This document shows positions 16,443 through 25,060 of a stretch of DNA of 64,000 bases, piece by piece. The DNA is taken from contig NZ_CP029185.2 in assembly GCF_003096015.2 (NCBI RefSeq), positions 3,645,001-3,709,000 of the forward strand, written 5' to 3'. The stretch comes from Limnobaculum parvum (GTDB taxonomy: Bacteria > Pseudomonadota > Gammaproteobacteria > Enterobacterales > Enterobacteriaceae). Below the pieces are notes generated by a model that saw only the letters and a list, made by a program, of their open reading frames with translations, was not told where the DNA came from and did not search any database. Within the stretch, counting starts at the first letter, position 1. Every line of letters starts with the position of its first letter. The position numbers were made by a program, and so were the translations under genes.

Positions 16443-18272
16443 CTAATCAGGACTGACTAAATGATCGCGGATTAGCGTCAGGAAAGGGTGTCCAAAACGC
16501 TCTAACTTGCGGTAGCCGACACCGTTTACTGACAACAACTCACTTTCACGGGTTGGCTGTTGCTCCGCCATCTCCAACAATGTTGCATCGTTAAATACCA
16601 CATAGGGAGGAATATTCTCTTCATCAGCAATAGATTTACGCAGCTTACGCAATTTAGCAAATAGCTGACGATCATAATTGCCAGCAAAACTCTTGGTTGC
16701 CGCACTACTGCGTGATTTGAGATTAAGCAGCCTTGGCACAGCCAACTGTAATGAATTCTCCCCCCGCAAAACGGGACGGGCAGCTTCGGTCAATTGAAGC
16801 GCTGAAAATTGGGCAATATTTTGCGTCAAAAGACCCAGATGAATCAGTTGACGTAATACGCTAATCCAGTGTTCGTGGCTCTGATCTTTACCGATACCGT
16901 ATACTGGCAGCTTATCATGCCCTAATTCACGAATTCGGGTGTTATTTGCACCGCGCAGAATTTCAGCAATATAGCCAACACCAAAGCGTTGACCTACCCG
17001 ATAAACACAAGAGAGGGCTTTTTGAGCATCCACTAAACCGTCATATTGTTTAGGCGGATCAAGACAAATATCGCAGTTACCACAAGGCTGCTGTTTACTT
17101 TCGCCAAAGTAGTTAAGCAGCACCAGACGACGGCAAGTCTGCGCCTCCGCAAAAGCATTCATTGCATTCAATTTGTGGCGTTCAATATCCTGCAACGCGC
17201 CCTGAGGTTTTTCATCCAAACAACGGCGCAACCAAGCCATATCGGCCGGGTCATAAAATAGTACCGCTTCCGCAGGTAGGCCATCCCGGCCTGCTCGCCC
17301 AGTTTCCTGATAGTAAGATTCAATATTGCGGGGAATATCGAAGTGCACCACAAAACGCACATTAGGCTTATTGATACCCATACCAAACGCCACCGTCGCC
17401 ACCACGATTTGCAGATCGTCACGCTGGAAGGCTTCCTGCACCTGCTCCCGACTCTCATTGTCCATACCCGCATGATAGGCCGCAACGCTGAGTCCTTTCG
17501 CTTTGAGCCTGTTGGCGGCTTCTTCCACTTTCTTACGACTATTACAGTAAATAATGCCGCTTTTACCGCGCTGATCCTGAACAAAGCGCTGTAGCTGATC
17601 GGTTGGTTTAAATTTTTCTATCAGGGTATAGCGGATATTGGGACGATCAAAACTGCTGATATTAATCAGAGGATCGCGCAAATCTAACAGACGAATAATA
17701 TCCTGACGCGTGGTTTCATCTGCCGTTGCCGTCAGTGCGATGAATGGCAGGTCAGGAAAATGTTGTCGTATGGAGCCAAGAGCGCGATATTCAGGACGGA
17801 AATCGTGCCCCCACTGGGAAATACAGTGGGCTTCATCAACTGCCAGCAGGGTTGGGTTCCAACCACTAAGCTGCTCAAGGAAGTTATCCATCATCAGCCG
17901 TTCTGGCGCAACGTACAGCAGCTTAATTTGCCCGTTGCGACAGGCAGAGATCACTTCATACTGTTGTTCACGGGTTTGGCTGGAGTTAAGGCAACCGGCA
18001 GAAACACCATTGGCACGCAGTTGGTCGACCTGGTCTTTCATCAGAGAAATCAGTGGAGACACCACCAATGTCATTCCGTCCAGCAGCAGCGCTGGTAACT
18101 GATAACATAATGATTTACCACCGCCCGTTGGCATTACCACCAAACAGTCACGACCAGATACCGCCTCGAGGACTATCTCCTGCTGCCCGGGACGAAACTG
18201 ATGATAGCCAAAGGTGTCACGTAATACCTGTGCGGCTAAAGGTTCTGTATTAATAACGACCGCAGTTGACAC
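16443..18272 (-). CDS. recQ: RecQ, ATP-dependent 3'-5' DNA helicase
   Basis: Superfamily 2 helicase for RecF-pathway recombination and suppression of illegitimate exchange. The 609-residue product has Walker A GGGKSLC (50-56), a DEAH box (AVDEAHCISQWGHDFRPEY), the helicase C-terminal motif QETGRAGRDGLPAEA, the zinc-binding cysteines (CRRLVLLNYFGE...CGNCDIC), a winged-helix domain and a C-terminal HRDC domain. It heads a minus-strand run with the deacetylase gene (10-base gap), rhtC and the HEIGH-motif gene. It is divergent from rarD. Confidence 0.97.
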   Translation of the reverse strand: MSTAVVINTEPLAAQVLRDTFGYHQFRPGQQEIVLEAVSGRDCLVVMPTGGGKSLCYQLPALLLDGMTLVVSPLISLMKDQVDQLRANGVSAGCLNSSQTREQQYEVISACRNGQIKLLYVAPERLMMDNFLEQLSGWNPTLLAVDEAHCISQWGHDFRPEYRALGSIRQHFPDLPFIALTATADETTRQDIIRLLDLRDPLINISSFDRPNIRYTLIEKFKPTDQLQRFVQDQRGKSGIIYCNSRKKVEEAANRLKAKGLSVAAYHAGMDNESREQVQEAFQRDDLQIVVATVAFGMGINKPNVRFVVHFDIPRNIESYYQETGRAGRDGLPAEAVLFYDPADMAWLRRCLDEKPQGALQDIERHKLNAMNAFAEAQTCRRLVLLNYFGESKQQPCGNCDICLDPPKQYDGLVDAQKALSCVYRVGQRFGVGYIAEILRGANNTRIRELGHDKLPVYGIGKDQSHEHWISVLRQLIHLGLLTQNIAQFSALQLTEAARPVLRGENSLQLAVPRLLNLKSRSSAATKSFAGNYDRQLFAKLRKLRKSIADEENIPPYVVFNDATLLEMAEQQPTRESELLSVNGVGYRKLERFGHPFLTLIRDHLVSPD

Positions 18273-18622
18273 CTTAATCCCCTGTTACTTTTATTGGTGG
18301 GTATTTTAGGCTCATTCATGTCATTTGTCGTCCCTCGAAAAGGGGAAAAAGGCAGATAACTGATAAAAGGCAGGCTATCTCGCAATCTTCAGTGCAAACG
18401 CGCTCTTTTTCTGCAAATTCTCCGATCTTTCCTAGCATTTACCCATAATAATAACAAGGTTATTATTATGGAGTGCATATTATCCCACCCGATATTAATT
18501 AAGTATTTCCTCTTATTTAAAACACATTTATCCTATAAGTCATATCAATTTTAGACATAAAAAAACGCCAAAATGGAGTACACTGGCAAATTCTATTTTG
18601 AGCGTTCAGTACAAGGTATTTC
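18273..18622. other. recQ-rarD divergent intergenic region with a perfect hairpin
   Basis: No gene is seen. The most visible element is a perfect inverted repeat, CCATAATAATAAC (18443-18455), loop AAG, GTTATTATTATGG (18459-18471). It has no flanking T-run and is not centred on a recognised promoter. The rest is AT-rich and presumably holds the divergent recQ and rarD promoters, which I could not assign firmly. E. coli carries pldA and yigI between these genes; no remnant of either is visible. Confidence 0.5.
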
Positions 18623-19510
18623 ATGGAATCGCAGCAGACTCGTCAGGGTATTTTATTCGCTTTAGCCGCTTACTGTATTTGGGGAATTGCTCCGGCCTAC
18701 TTTAAGCTAATCGATTATGTACCTGCCAATGAGATACTGACACATCGGGTTATCTGGTCATTTTTCTTTATGATATTGCTGATTAGTATCAGTCGGCAGT
18801 GGAATACTGTACGTCAAGCCTGCCGAAATAAAACTAAATTATTATTACTGGCCGTTAGTGCAATATTAATTGGTAGTAATTGGCTAACGTTTATCTGGGC
18901 AGTCAATAATCACCATATGCTGGAAGCCAGTATGGGATATTTTATTAACCCATTGGTTAACGTGTTGCTTGGCGTGTTATTTCTTAGCGAACGTTTTCGT
19001 CGTATGCAGTGGATCGCAGTAGCGCTGGCCTTCAGTGGCGTCGCTATCCAGCTCTGGCAATTTGGTTCTATTCCTTATATCAGTCTGACCCTCGCGTTTA
19101 CCTTTGGTATATATGCGTTAGTGCGTAAAAAAATTGGCGTTGATTCACAGACCGGCATGTTAATTGAAACCCTATGGCTTCTGCCAATCGCGGCAATCTA
19201 TCTGTTTTTCATTGCGGATACAGCGACCAGTCACCTGAGCCAAAACTCAATGTCACTGAATTTGCTGTTGGTTGCTGCGGGCGTTGTCACCACCATTCCC
19301 CTACTCTGCTTCACCGCTGCGGCTACCAGGCTACGTTTGTCCACCTTAGGCTTTTTCCAATATATCGGTCCAACCCTGATGTTTGTGCTAGCAACCGCAT
19401 TTTATGGTGAAACCATCGGTAAAGATAAGCTGATTACATTCGGCTTTATATGGGTAGCACTGATTATCTTTGTGCTTGATGCCCTGTATTATCAACGCAA
19501 ATTACGTTAA
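18623..19510 (+). CDS. rarD: RarD, EamA-family membrane transporter
   Basis: A 295-residue inner-membrane protein of the RarD subgroup of DMT transporters with about ten helices. It begins with the RarD signature GILFALAAYCIWGIAPAYFKL and carries GSNWLTFIWAVNNHHMLEASMGYFINPLVNVLLG and FTAAATRLRLSTLGFFQYIGPTLMF. E. coli RarD was linked to chloramphenicol resistance by prediction; its natural substrate is not established. It is convergent with the AbrB-family gene, and the two stop codons overlap (19507-19510). Confidence 0.93.
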   Translation: MESQQTRQGILFALAAYCIWGIAPAYFKLIDYVPANEILTHRVIWSFFFMILLISISRQWNTVRQACRNKTKLLLLAVSAILIGSNWLTFIWAVNNHHMLEASMGYFINPLVNVLLGVLFLSERFRRMQWIAVALAFSGVAIQLWQFGSIPYISLTLAFTFGIYALVRKKIGVDSQTGMLIETLWLLPIAAIYLFFIADTATSHLSQNSMSLNLLLVAAGVVTTIPLLCFTAAATRLRLSTLGFFQYIGPTLMFVLATAFYGETIGKDKLITFGFIWVALIIFVLDALYYQRKLR

Positions 19511-20568
19511 TTCTCAGCTTTTCTCGGCGCATGGCGAGAGATAAATTTCGCCATCGCTGGGCCAGTCATCAGAATACTAAATAGCCTAAGGGTCTGCATT
19601 GCCATTACGAAAGACATATCCACCCCGCTACCCGCAGCAATAATCGCCACGGTATCTAACCCTCCAGGGCTAGTTGCCAGATAAGCGGTCAGGAAATCCA
19701 TATCCAATACTTTGGTCAAAGCCAGCGCCATTAATGCACACAGTGACATTAAAGCCAGTATCGAGATAATAATTTGTGGCAGCGTCCTTAACGCCAGCAA
19801 AAAAACAGCTCGATTAAAACGTAAGCCAACACTCCAGCCGATAAAGGCATAAGCCACTGCCAGCAGCCATTCAGGTAGTTGAATGGTCAATACATCACCC
19901 GCATGCAACCCTGCACCAATTAACATCGGAAACAACATGGTACCAGAGGGAAAACGCAGGCGACGCCCTAACCAACCGGCAATAACGGCCAGCGCCAGAG
20001 TGGCGACAAAATCCCAGCCCAGTGGAGGAAACCATATCAGTTCCTGCGCAACGCTCTTTGCTTCTCCCCCCATGGCAATACGTACCACCAGTGCGGCCGA
20101 ACCAGCGACAAACAGTACCCGCAGGTATTGCATAAAAGCCACCAGCCGCACATCTGCACCATACTCTTCTGACATGGCAACCATCGCCGCCGCACCGCCC
20201 GGTGATGAGCCCCATGCTCCGGTGGTACCCGGCAAATTACTGAAGCGAACGAGCAACCAACCCGACATACCGCTGGCAAACAGCGTTGCCAGCAGAATCG
20301 AGAGAACAATCGGCCAATTTGCCGCCAGAGAGACCAAAATAGATGAGGAGAGGTTTTGAGCAATCATGCAGCCAAGAATGGCCTGTGAAGAAATAAAGAA
20401 ACGGTTATCAATGCGTACCGTCGCGCCACAGAGGCTCATGGTTACCCCTACCACCATCGGCCCAAGCAACATAGCCGCAGGGATGTGAAAATGCAGCATC
20501 ACCAGCGATAACAACAGGGAGAGAATTAACAGTATGACCCATTGAAAAATGGGAGAGCGTTCTGCCAC
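19507..20568 (-). CDS. AbrB-family (PF05145) membrane protein
   Basis: A 353-residue integral membrane protein made of two similar halves, each with hydrophobic helices and a P-G-G signature (SSPGGAAAMVAMSEEYGADVRLVAFMQYLRV near 125-155 and ATSPGGLDTVAIIAAGSGVDMSFVMAMQTLR near 297-327). This is the AbrB/ammonia monooxygenase-like family, related to E. coli AbrB (YbgN). Some databases call these regulators of aidB or ammonia monooxygenases, but the structure is that of a transporter and the substrate is unknown. E. coli has other genes at this position. Its 3' end overlaps rarD. Confidence 0.85.
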   Translation of the reverse strand: MAERSPIFQWVILLILSLLLSLVMLHFHIPAAMLLGPMVVGVTMSLCGATVRIDNRFFISSQAILGCMIAQNLSSSILVSLAANWPIVLSILLATLFASGMSGWLLVRFSNLPGTTGAWGSSPGGAAAMVAMSEEYGADVRLVAFMQYLRVLFVAGSAALVVRIAMGGEAKSVAQELIWFPPLGWDFVATLALAVIAGWLGRRLRFPSGTMLFPMLIGAGLHAGDVLTIQLPEWLLAVAYAFIGWSVGLRFNRAVFLLALRTLPQIIISILALMSLCALMALALTKVLDMDFLTAYLATSPGGLDTVAIIAAGSGVDMSFVMAMQTLRLFSILMTGPAMAKFISRHAPRKAEN

Positions 20569-20696
20569 GGTGACATATCCTGATAACTAATGCAGCGGAG
20601 ACAGAGCCAACAAGAGCGTTAAAACTGAATGACCGCCGATTGATATAAAGTGATTTTATACCAATCAAGCGATAATTCTTTGACAAAACCGAGGTA

Positions 20697-21647
20697 TCAG
20701 AGCCAATTGCGGCGTTTAAAGTAAAAATAAGGGGCCAGTGCTGCACAGAACATCAGGCCAATGGCCGCCGGATAACCAAATGACCAGTCCAGTTCAGGCA
20801 TAAACTTAAAGTTCATGCCGTAACTTGATGCCACCAGCGTTGGCGGTAGGAACACCACGGATACCACCGAGAAGATCTTGATGATGCGGCTTTGTTCGAT
20901 ATTGATAAAACCCATCGCCGCCTGCATCAAGAAGTTGACCTTCTGGAACAGCGACTCATTGTGAGGCAGCAGAGATTCAATATCTCGCAATACTTCACGC
21001 GCCTGATCCAACTGGTTGCTCGGTAACCGTGCTTTACGCACCAGGAAATTTAACGCCCGCTGGCTATCCATCAAACACAGACGCACTTTCCAGCCGGTAT
21101 CTTCCAGCTCGGCCAATGTAGACAGCGCTTCGTCATAGCCATCTCCAGGATGCCCTTCCATAATAATTCGGCTCAACGCTTCCAAATCGCTGTAAATATT
21201 CTCGATTTCATCGGCTAACTGCTCAATTTTAGTCTCGAACAGATCTAACAGCAGCTCGTAGGCATTACCATCGATCATCGCCCGATTACGGGCACGCATC
21301 CGGTAGAGTCGGAAAGCGGGTAGGTCACGTTCACGCAGAGTAAATAAACGACCGTCGCGAATAGTAAATGCCACCGTCGCGTTACCACCACGGTCTTCCG
21401 CGTCTTCGTAATAAAAGAAGGAGTGAATGTGCAGGCCATCTTCATCTTCGAAGAAACGAGCCGATGCCTCAATGTCATCCAGTTCTGGACGGGTTGCCAA
21501 TGACTGGCCGAGTTCTTCCTGAACGCGTTCCCGTTCTTCATCCTCTGGTTCCACCAGATCGACCCATACAGACGAGGCCAGATTATCGCCCTCATCTAAC
21601 TCTAAACGAGATAAGCGGCAATGATTTAGTTGAAATGCGCTTAGCAT
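20697..21647 (-). CDS. corA: CorA, magnesium/cobalt/nickel channel
   Basis: Main constitutive Mg2+ uptake channel, a homopentamer in the inner membrane. From ATG 21647 the product is 316 residues like E. coli CorA, starting MLSAFQLNHCRLSRLELDEG; an in-frame start at 21695 would add 16 unrelated residues. The large cytoplasmic domain includes the long helix region (NAYELLLDLFETKIEQLADEIENIYSDL), and the two C-terminal helices carry the signature SSYGMNF with the MPEL periplasmic loop, ending in the basic YFKRRNWL. A 490-base leader region separates it from uvrD. Confidence 0.97.
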   Translation of the reverse strand: MLSAFQLNHCRLSRLELDEGDNLASSVWVDLVEPEDEERERVQEELGQSLATRPELDDIEASARFFEDEDGLHIHSFFYYEDAEDRGGNATVAFTIRDGRLFTLRERDLPAFRLYRMRARNRAMIDGNAYELLLDLFETKIEQLADEIENIYSDLEALSRIIMEGHPGDGYDEALSTLAELEDTGWKVRLCLMDSQRALNFLVRKARLPSNQLDQAREVLRDIESLLPHNESLFQKVNFLMQAAMGFINIEQSRIIKIFSVVSVVFLPPTLVASSYGMNFKFMPELDWSFGYPAAIGLMFCAALAPYFYFKRRNWL

Positions 21648-22137
21648 AGCGTCATCCCTCTTTTGCAGTGGAGATACAGACAACGCATTGAACAATCTGA
21701 CATGATGGCAAAAGCCATATCAATCAGACCTAGATTAGATCCAGCTCATAGCGACGGGATAAAATAAGAAGTCGCTGACAACCACGAAGGCTATCAGCAA
21801 AAAGGGATAGCCTTAGAAGTTGAACTTAATTAAAAGATCATTGAGCCAGTATCGACTGGGAATGTCCAAAGCTGTTGCCCCCATAGGAAAATAGTGCGCG
21901 CATGTTACGCCTTCGGGAAAAACTCTGTCAACTATTGGAAAGTATTTATTGTTTATTTTCGCACCAAATACGGCTAATCGTCGGGCCAAGCTCAACGCTC
22001 TCAGAAATTGGGTCTGTGCTCAGGCGGGCACAGACTTAGTATGAGTACGATGCTTTACAACCAAAATATTCGCTACTATTTAGTGAATAGCGTTTAGCCT
22101 ACATGAATAAGCCAATGCATATCAATTCATTAGATAA
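21648..22137 (-). other. Long structured leader region of corA
   Basis: Minus-strand region between uvrD and corA with several inverted repeats: GTCTGTGC/GCACAGAC (22012-22019 with 22028-22035), AAGGCTATC/GATAGCCTT (21787-21795 with 21806-21814) and AGCGAC/GTCGCT (21751-21756 with 21772-21777). None is followed by a clear T-run on the minus strand. A 60-codon open frame lies between the first and second. In Salmonella the corA leader contains a short ORF, corL, coupled to Rho-dependent termination, and this layout resembles it. Function here is inference. Confidence 0.5.
21813..21995 (-). CDS. Possible CorL-like leader peptide of corA
   Basis: A 60-residue open frame starting at TTG 21995, preceded by GAGAG four bases upstream, and ending 165 bases before corA. 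The predicted peptide begins MSLARRLAVFGAKINNKYFP and has no signal peptide or membrane segment. Its position fits a regulatory leader ORF of the corL kind, but I could not compare sequences, and a chance frame remains possible. Confidence 0.35.
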   Translation of the reverse strand: MSLARRLAVFGAKINNKYFPIVDRVFPEGVTCAHYFPMGATALDIPSRYWLNDLLIKFNF

Positions 22138-24300
22138 CTACAAAACGTCCAATCTGGCATAAGAGGCCACCAGCCACTTAATGCCTTCTCCCTGAAATGC
22201 AATTTGTAGTCGGGCATGCTCACCACTTCCCTCAAGATTGATGATAGTTCCTTCACCAAACTTAGGATGGAGAACCCGTTGGCCCAGCTTATAGCCGCTG
22301 TCATTCTGGCTTATCGGCGTACCCATTCGACTGTGACTGACTGGACGTGACACGCTGGCACGTAGACGAACCTCTTCAATACAATCTTCCGGCAGTTCAC
22401 CCACAAAGCGCGATGGACGGTGATAAACCTCTTTACCATATAAACGGCGGGTTTCCGCATAGGTCAGGGTCAGCTTCTGCATGGCTCGCGTTACACCAAC
22501 ATAGGCCAGACGCCGTTCTTCCTCCAATCTGCCGCCTTCATCCAACGACATTTGACTGGGGAACATCCCTTCTTCCATACCGACGATAAAGACCTGACGG
22601 AACTCCAGACCCTTCGCGGAATGCAGGGTCATCAGTTGTACCGCATCCTGATAGGCATCCGCCTGCCCTTCTCCCGCTTCCAGCGCAGCATGGGACAAGA
22701 ACGCCTGTAGCGGCGTTAAATCCATATCGTCATCCTGAAAGCTGAACTGACGGGTTGCGGTCACTAATTCTTCCAAGTTTTCTACTCGCGCCTGTCCCTT
22801 CTCACCTTTCTCTTGCTCATACATCTGGCGCAGGCCTGAATCACGAATCACCCGGTCAGTTTGTACATGCAGAGGCAGTTCATAGGTTTCACGACCCAAA
22901 GCTTCAATTAGTTCAATAAAGCGTTGAATCGCACCGGCAGCCCGACCGGCCAATACCTTTTCCTGTAGTAACGCAATGGACGCCTGCCAGAGCGTAACCT
23001 GACGATCGCGGGCAGCATGACGGATAACATCCAGAGAACGATCGCCAATGCCACGCGTTGGCGTATTGACCACCCTCTCAAATGCAGCATCGTCATTTTG
23101 ATTGGCTATTAAACGCAGATAAGCCAGCGAGTCTTTAATTTCCTGACGTTCAAAGAATCGCATGCCGCCGTATATTCTATAGGGCATTGATGCCTGCAAT
23201 AACGCCTCTTCCAGTACCCGCGATTGGGCGTTGCTGCGATACAGAATGGCACTGTCAGTTAAAGCGCCTCCGCTATCCTGAAACGCTTTAATGCGGCTGA
23301 CCACAAAACGGGCTTCATCCAGTTCATTAAACGCGCAGTAAAGGGAGATCGGTTCGCCTTGTTCGCCATCAGTCCACAGCTCTTTACCCAAACGACCATC
23401 ATTATTGGCGATCAGGGCGTTAGCCGCTTTCAGAATATTGCTGGTTGAACGGTAATTTTGCTCCAGACGAACGGTTTGCGCTCCCGGAAAATCATCCAGA
23501 AAACGCTGAATATTTTCTACCTGCGCGCCGCGCCAGCCATAAATCGACTGATCGTCATCGCCAACAATCATCACTTTAGCGCTGTCACCGGCCAACATAC
23601 GTATCCAAGCGTACTGAATGCGGTTGGTATCCTGAAATTCGTCCACCAGAATATTGGTAAAACGTTCACGATAATGGCTCAAGATCTGGGGCTTGTGTAA
23701 CCACAATTCATGAGCACGTAACAGAATCTCTGCAAAATCCACCAGACCGGCCCGATCGCAGGCTTCCTGATACGCCTGATAAATACGCAGCCAAGTGCCT
23801 TCCGTTACATTGCCATAAGTATCAATATGCTGAGGGCGCAGACCATCATCTTTTTTGTTATTGATGTACCACATGGCCTGACGAGGAACCCACTGCTTCT
23901 CATCCAGATTCATTGCCCGAATGATTCGCTTTAATAATCGCAGTTGATCTTCGCTGTCCAGAATCTGGAAATCCTGCGGCAAATTAGCTTCAAGATGATG
24001 TGCCCGTAAAAGGCGATGCGCGAGACCGTGGAAGGTTCCAATCCACATGCCACCCTGACTAGTCCCTATTAGCTGTTCAATGCGATGGCGCATCTCTGCG
24101 GCGGCTTTATTGGTAAAGGTGACCGCCATGATGGAATAGGGGGAACAGTGCTCAACTGACATCAACCAGGCAATACGATGCACTAATACACGAGTTTTCC
24201 CACTACCTGCTCCAGCAAGTACCAACATATTGGTCCGGGGAGCGGCGATAGCTTCGCGCTGTTTATCATTTAAGTTTTCTAGCAGGTAGGAAACGTCCAT
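22138..24300 (-). CDS. uvrD: UvrD, DNA helicase II
   Basis: Superfamily 1A 3'-5' helicase for nucleotide excision repair and methyl-directed mismatch repair. The 720-residue product matches E. coli UvrD in length and sequence: Walker A AGAGSGKT (29-36), VDEFQDTN (motif II), VGDDDQSIYGWRGA (motif III), LEQNYRST (motif IV), LMTLHSAKGLEF (motif V) and EERRLAYVGVTRA (motif VI). The C-terminal GYKLGQRVLHPKFGEG is the Tudor-like domain that contacts RNA polymerase in E. coli. A LexA box lies just upstream, fitting SOS induction. Confidence 0.98.
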   Translation of the reverse strand: MDVSYLLENLNDKQREAIAAPRTNMLVLAGAGSGKTRVLVHRIAWLMSVEHCSPYSIMAVTFTNKAAAEMRHRIEQLIGTSQGGMWIGTFHGLAHRLLRAHHLEANLPQDFQILDSEDQLRLLKRIIRAMNLDEKQWVPRQAMWYINNKKDDGLRPQHIDTYGNVTEGTWLRIYQAYQEACDRAGLVDFAEILLRAHELWLHKPQILSHYRERFTNILVDEFQDTNRIQYAWIRMLAGDSAKVMIVGDDDQSIYGWRGAQVENIQRFLDDFPGAQTVRLEQNYRSTSNILKAANALIANNDGRLGKELWTDGEQGEPISLYCAFNELDEARFVVSRIKAFQDSGGALTDSAILYRSNAQSRVLEEALLQASMPYRIYGGMRFFERQEIKDSLAYLRLIANQNDDAAFERVVNTPTRGIGDRSLDVIRHAARDRQVTLWQASIALLQEKVLAGRAAGAIQRFIELIEALGRETYELPLHVQTDRVIRDSGLRQMYEQEKGEKGQARVENLEELVTATRQFSFQDDDMDLTPLQAFLSHAALEAGEGQADAYQDAVQLMTLHSAKGLEFRQVFIVGMEEGMFPSQMSLDEGGRLEEERRLAYVGVTRAMQKLTLTYAETRRLYGKEVYHRPSRFVGELPEDCIEEVRLRASVSRPVSHSRMGTPISQNDSGYKLGQRVLHPKFGEGTIINLEGSGEHARLQIAFQGEGIKWLVASYARLDVL

Positions 24301-24314
24301 TATTACGCCATATA

Positions 24315-24330
24315 CTGTTAATTTATACAG
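24315..24330. promoter_or_regulatory. LexA (SOS) box of uvrD
   Basis: On the minus strand the 16-mer CTGTATAAATTAACAG keeps the invariant CTG-N10-CAG frame and a mostly AT core of the LexA consensus. It lies 15 bases before the uvrD start, and SOS control of uvrD is established in E. coli. Confidence 0.8.
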
Positions 24331-24343
24331 ATGAATGGATAGA

Positions 24344-25060
24344 TTATATCAATCGACACAGCGATTCCAACCGAGAAATTTCGATATGGGGTAATAAACA
24401 GCCGGTTGGCTCATTCATGATGTTTCTTTCGCGATCGTTAATCCAGCATGCCTGAAGGCCATGACGTATTGCCCCGGCAACGTCAGTGATCAAATCATCC
24501 CCTACGTGCAGAATAGTTTCTGGCGCAAGTTTAAGCTGTCGAGCCGCATTCAGATACATATCGCCAAACGGCTTCGCCCGACCATCCGGCCCGGCACGTA
24601 ACACCAGTTGAAAATAGTCACTCAGACCGAACATATGCGGATTAGCATTCCCGTTGGTAACAGCCACCAGTGGGTAGTGTGTGGCCAACAGGCTCAATGT
24701 GGTGTGAGTGGATTGAGGCACATCAATACGGCTACGCCAATAACTGAAATGCTCCATGGTGATCTCTGCCCCTTGTCGGGCATCACTATCGCTATAGCCA
24801 TGAACTTGCAATGTGGTTTCAAACGCCCGACGACGCCATTCGCTGACATCATGGTAGATATCAGGTTCCTGCTCCAACAATTGATGGCGGATTTTATTAA
24901 ACCCTTCACGGCTTAAATCTGCAACCTGAGGAAACTGTTGCTGCATAAAGCTAACAACTTCACGTTCGGTACGTTCAATGACCGGACGATTATCATACAG
25001 CGTATCATCAAGATCGAAGGTCAGTGCTTTAATCGGTCCCAGCGGTCGATAAAAATGCAT
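24344..25060 (-). CDS. yigB: YigB, HAD-family FMN/pyrimidine phosphatase
   Basis: A 238-residue haloacid-dehalogenase phosphatase. E. coli YigB dephosphorylates FMN and 5-amino-6-(5-phosphoribitylamino)uracil, an intermediate of riboflavin synthesis. HAD motif I is FDLDDTLYD (D16 nucleophile, D18 acid), motif II VAVTNGN, motif III the lysine in GRAKPFGDMY, and motif IV HVGDDLITDVAGA. Its start overlaps the xerC stop by one base (TGATG), so translation is probably coupled. The order dapF-yigA-xerC-yigB-uvrD is as in E. coli. Confidence 0.94.
   Translation of the reverse strand: MHFYRPLGPIKALTFDLDDTLYDNRPVIERTEREVVSFMQQQFPQVADLSREGFNKIRHQLLEQEPDIYHDVSEWRRRAFETTLQVHGYSDSDARQGAEITMEHFSYWRSRIDVPQSTHTTLSLLATHYPLVAVTNGNANPHMFGLSDYFQLVLRAGPDGRAKPFGDMYLNAARQLKLAPETILHVGDDLITDVAGAIRHGLQACWINDRERNIMNEPTGCLLPHIEISRLESLCRLI

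Noticed and set aside
17710..18102. 130- and 112-codon plus-strand frames opposite recQ
   Set aside because: Two overlapping frames antisense to the RecQ helicase domain, without domains or plausible starts.
19883..20359. 158-codon plus-strand frame opposite the AbrB-family gene
   Set aside because: It lies wholly antisense to a well-supported membrane protein gene, and its product is low-complexity (Ala, Pro, Ser, Arg) with no recognisable domain.
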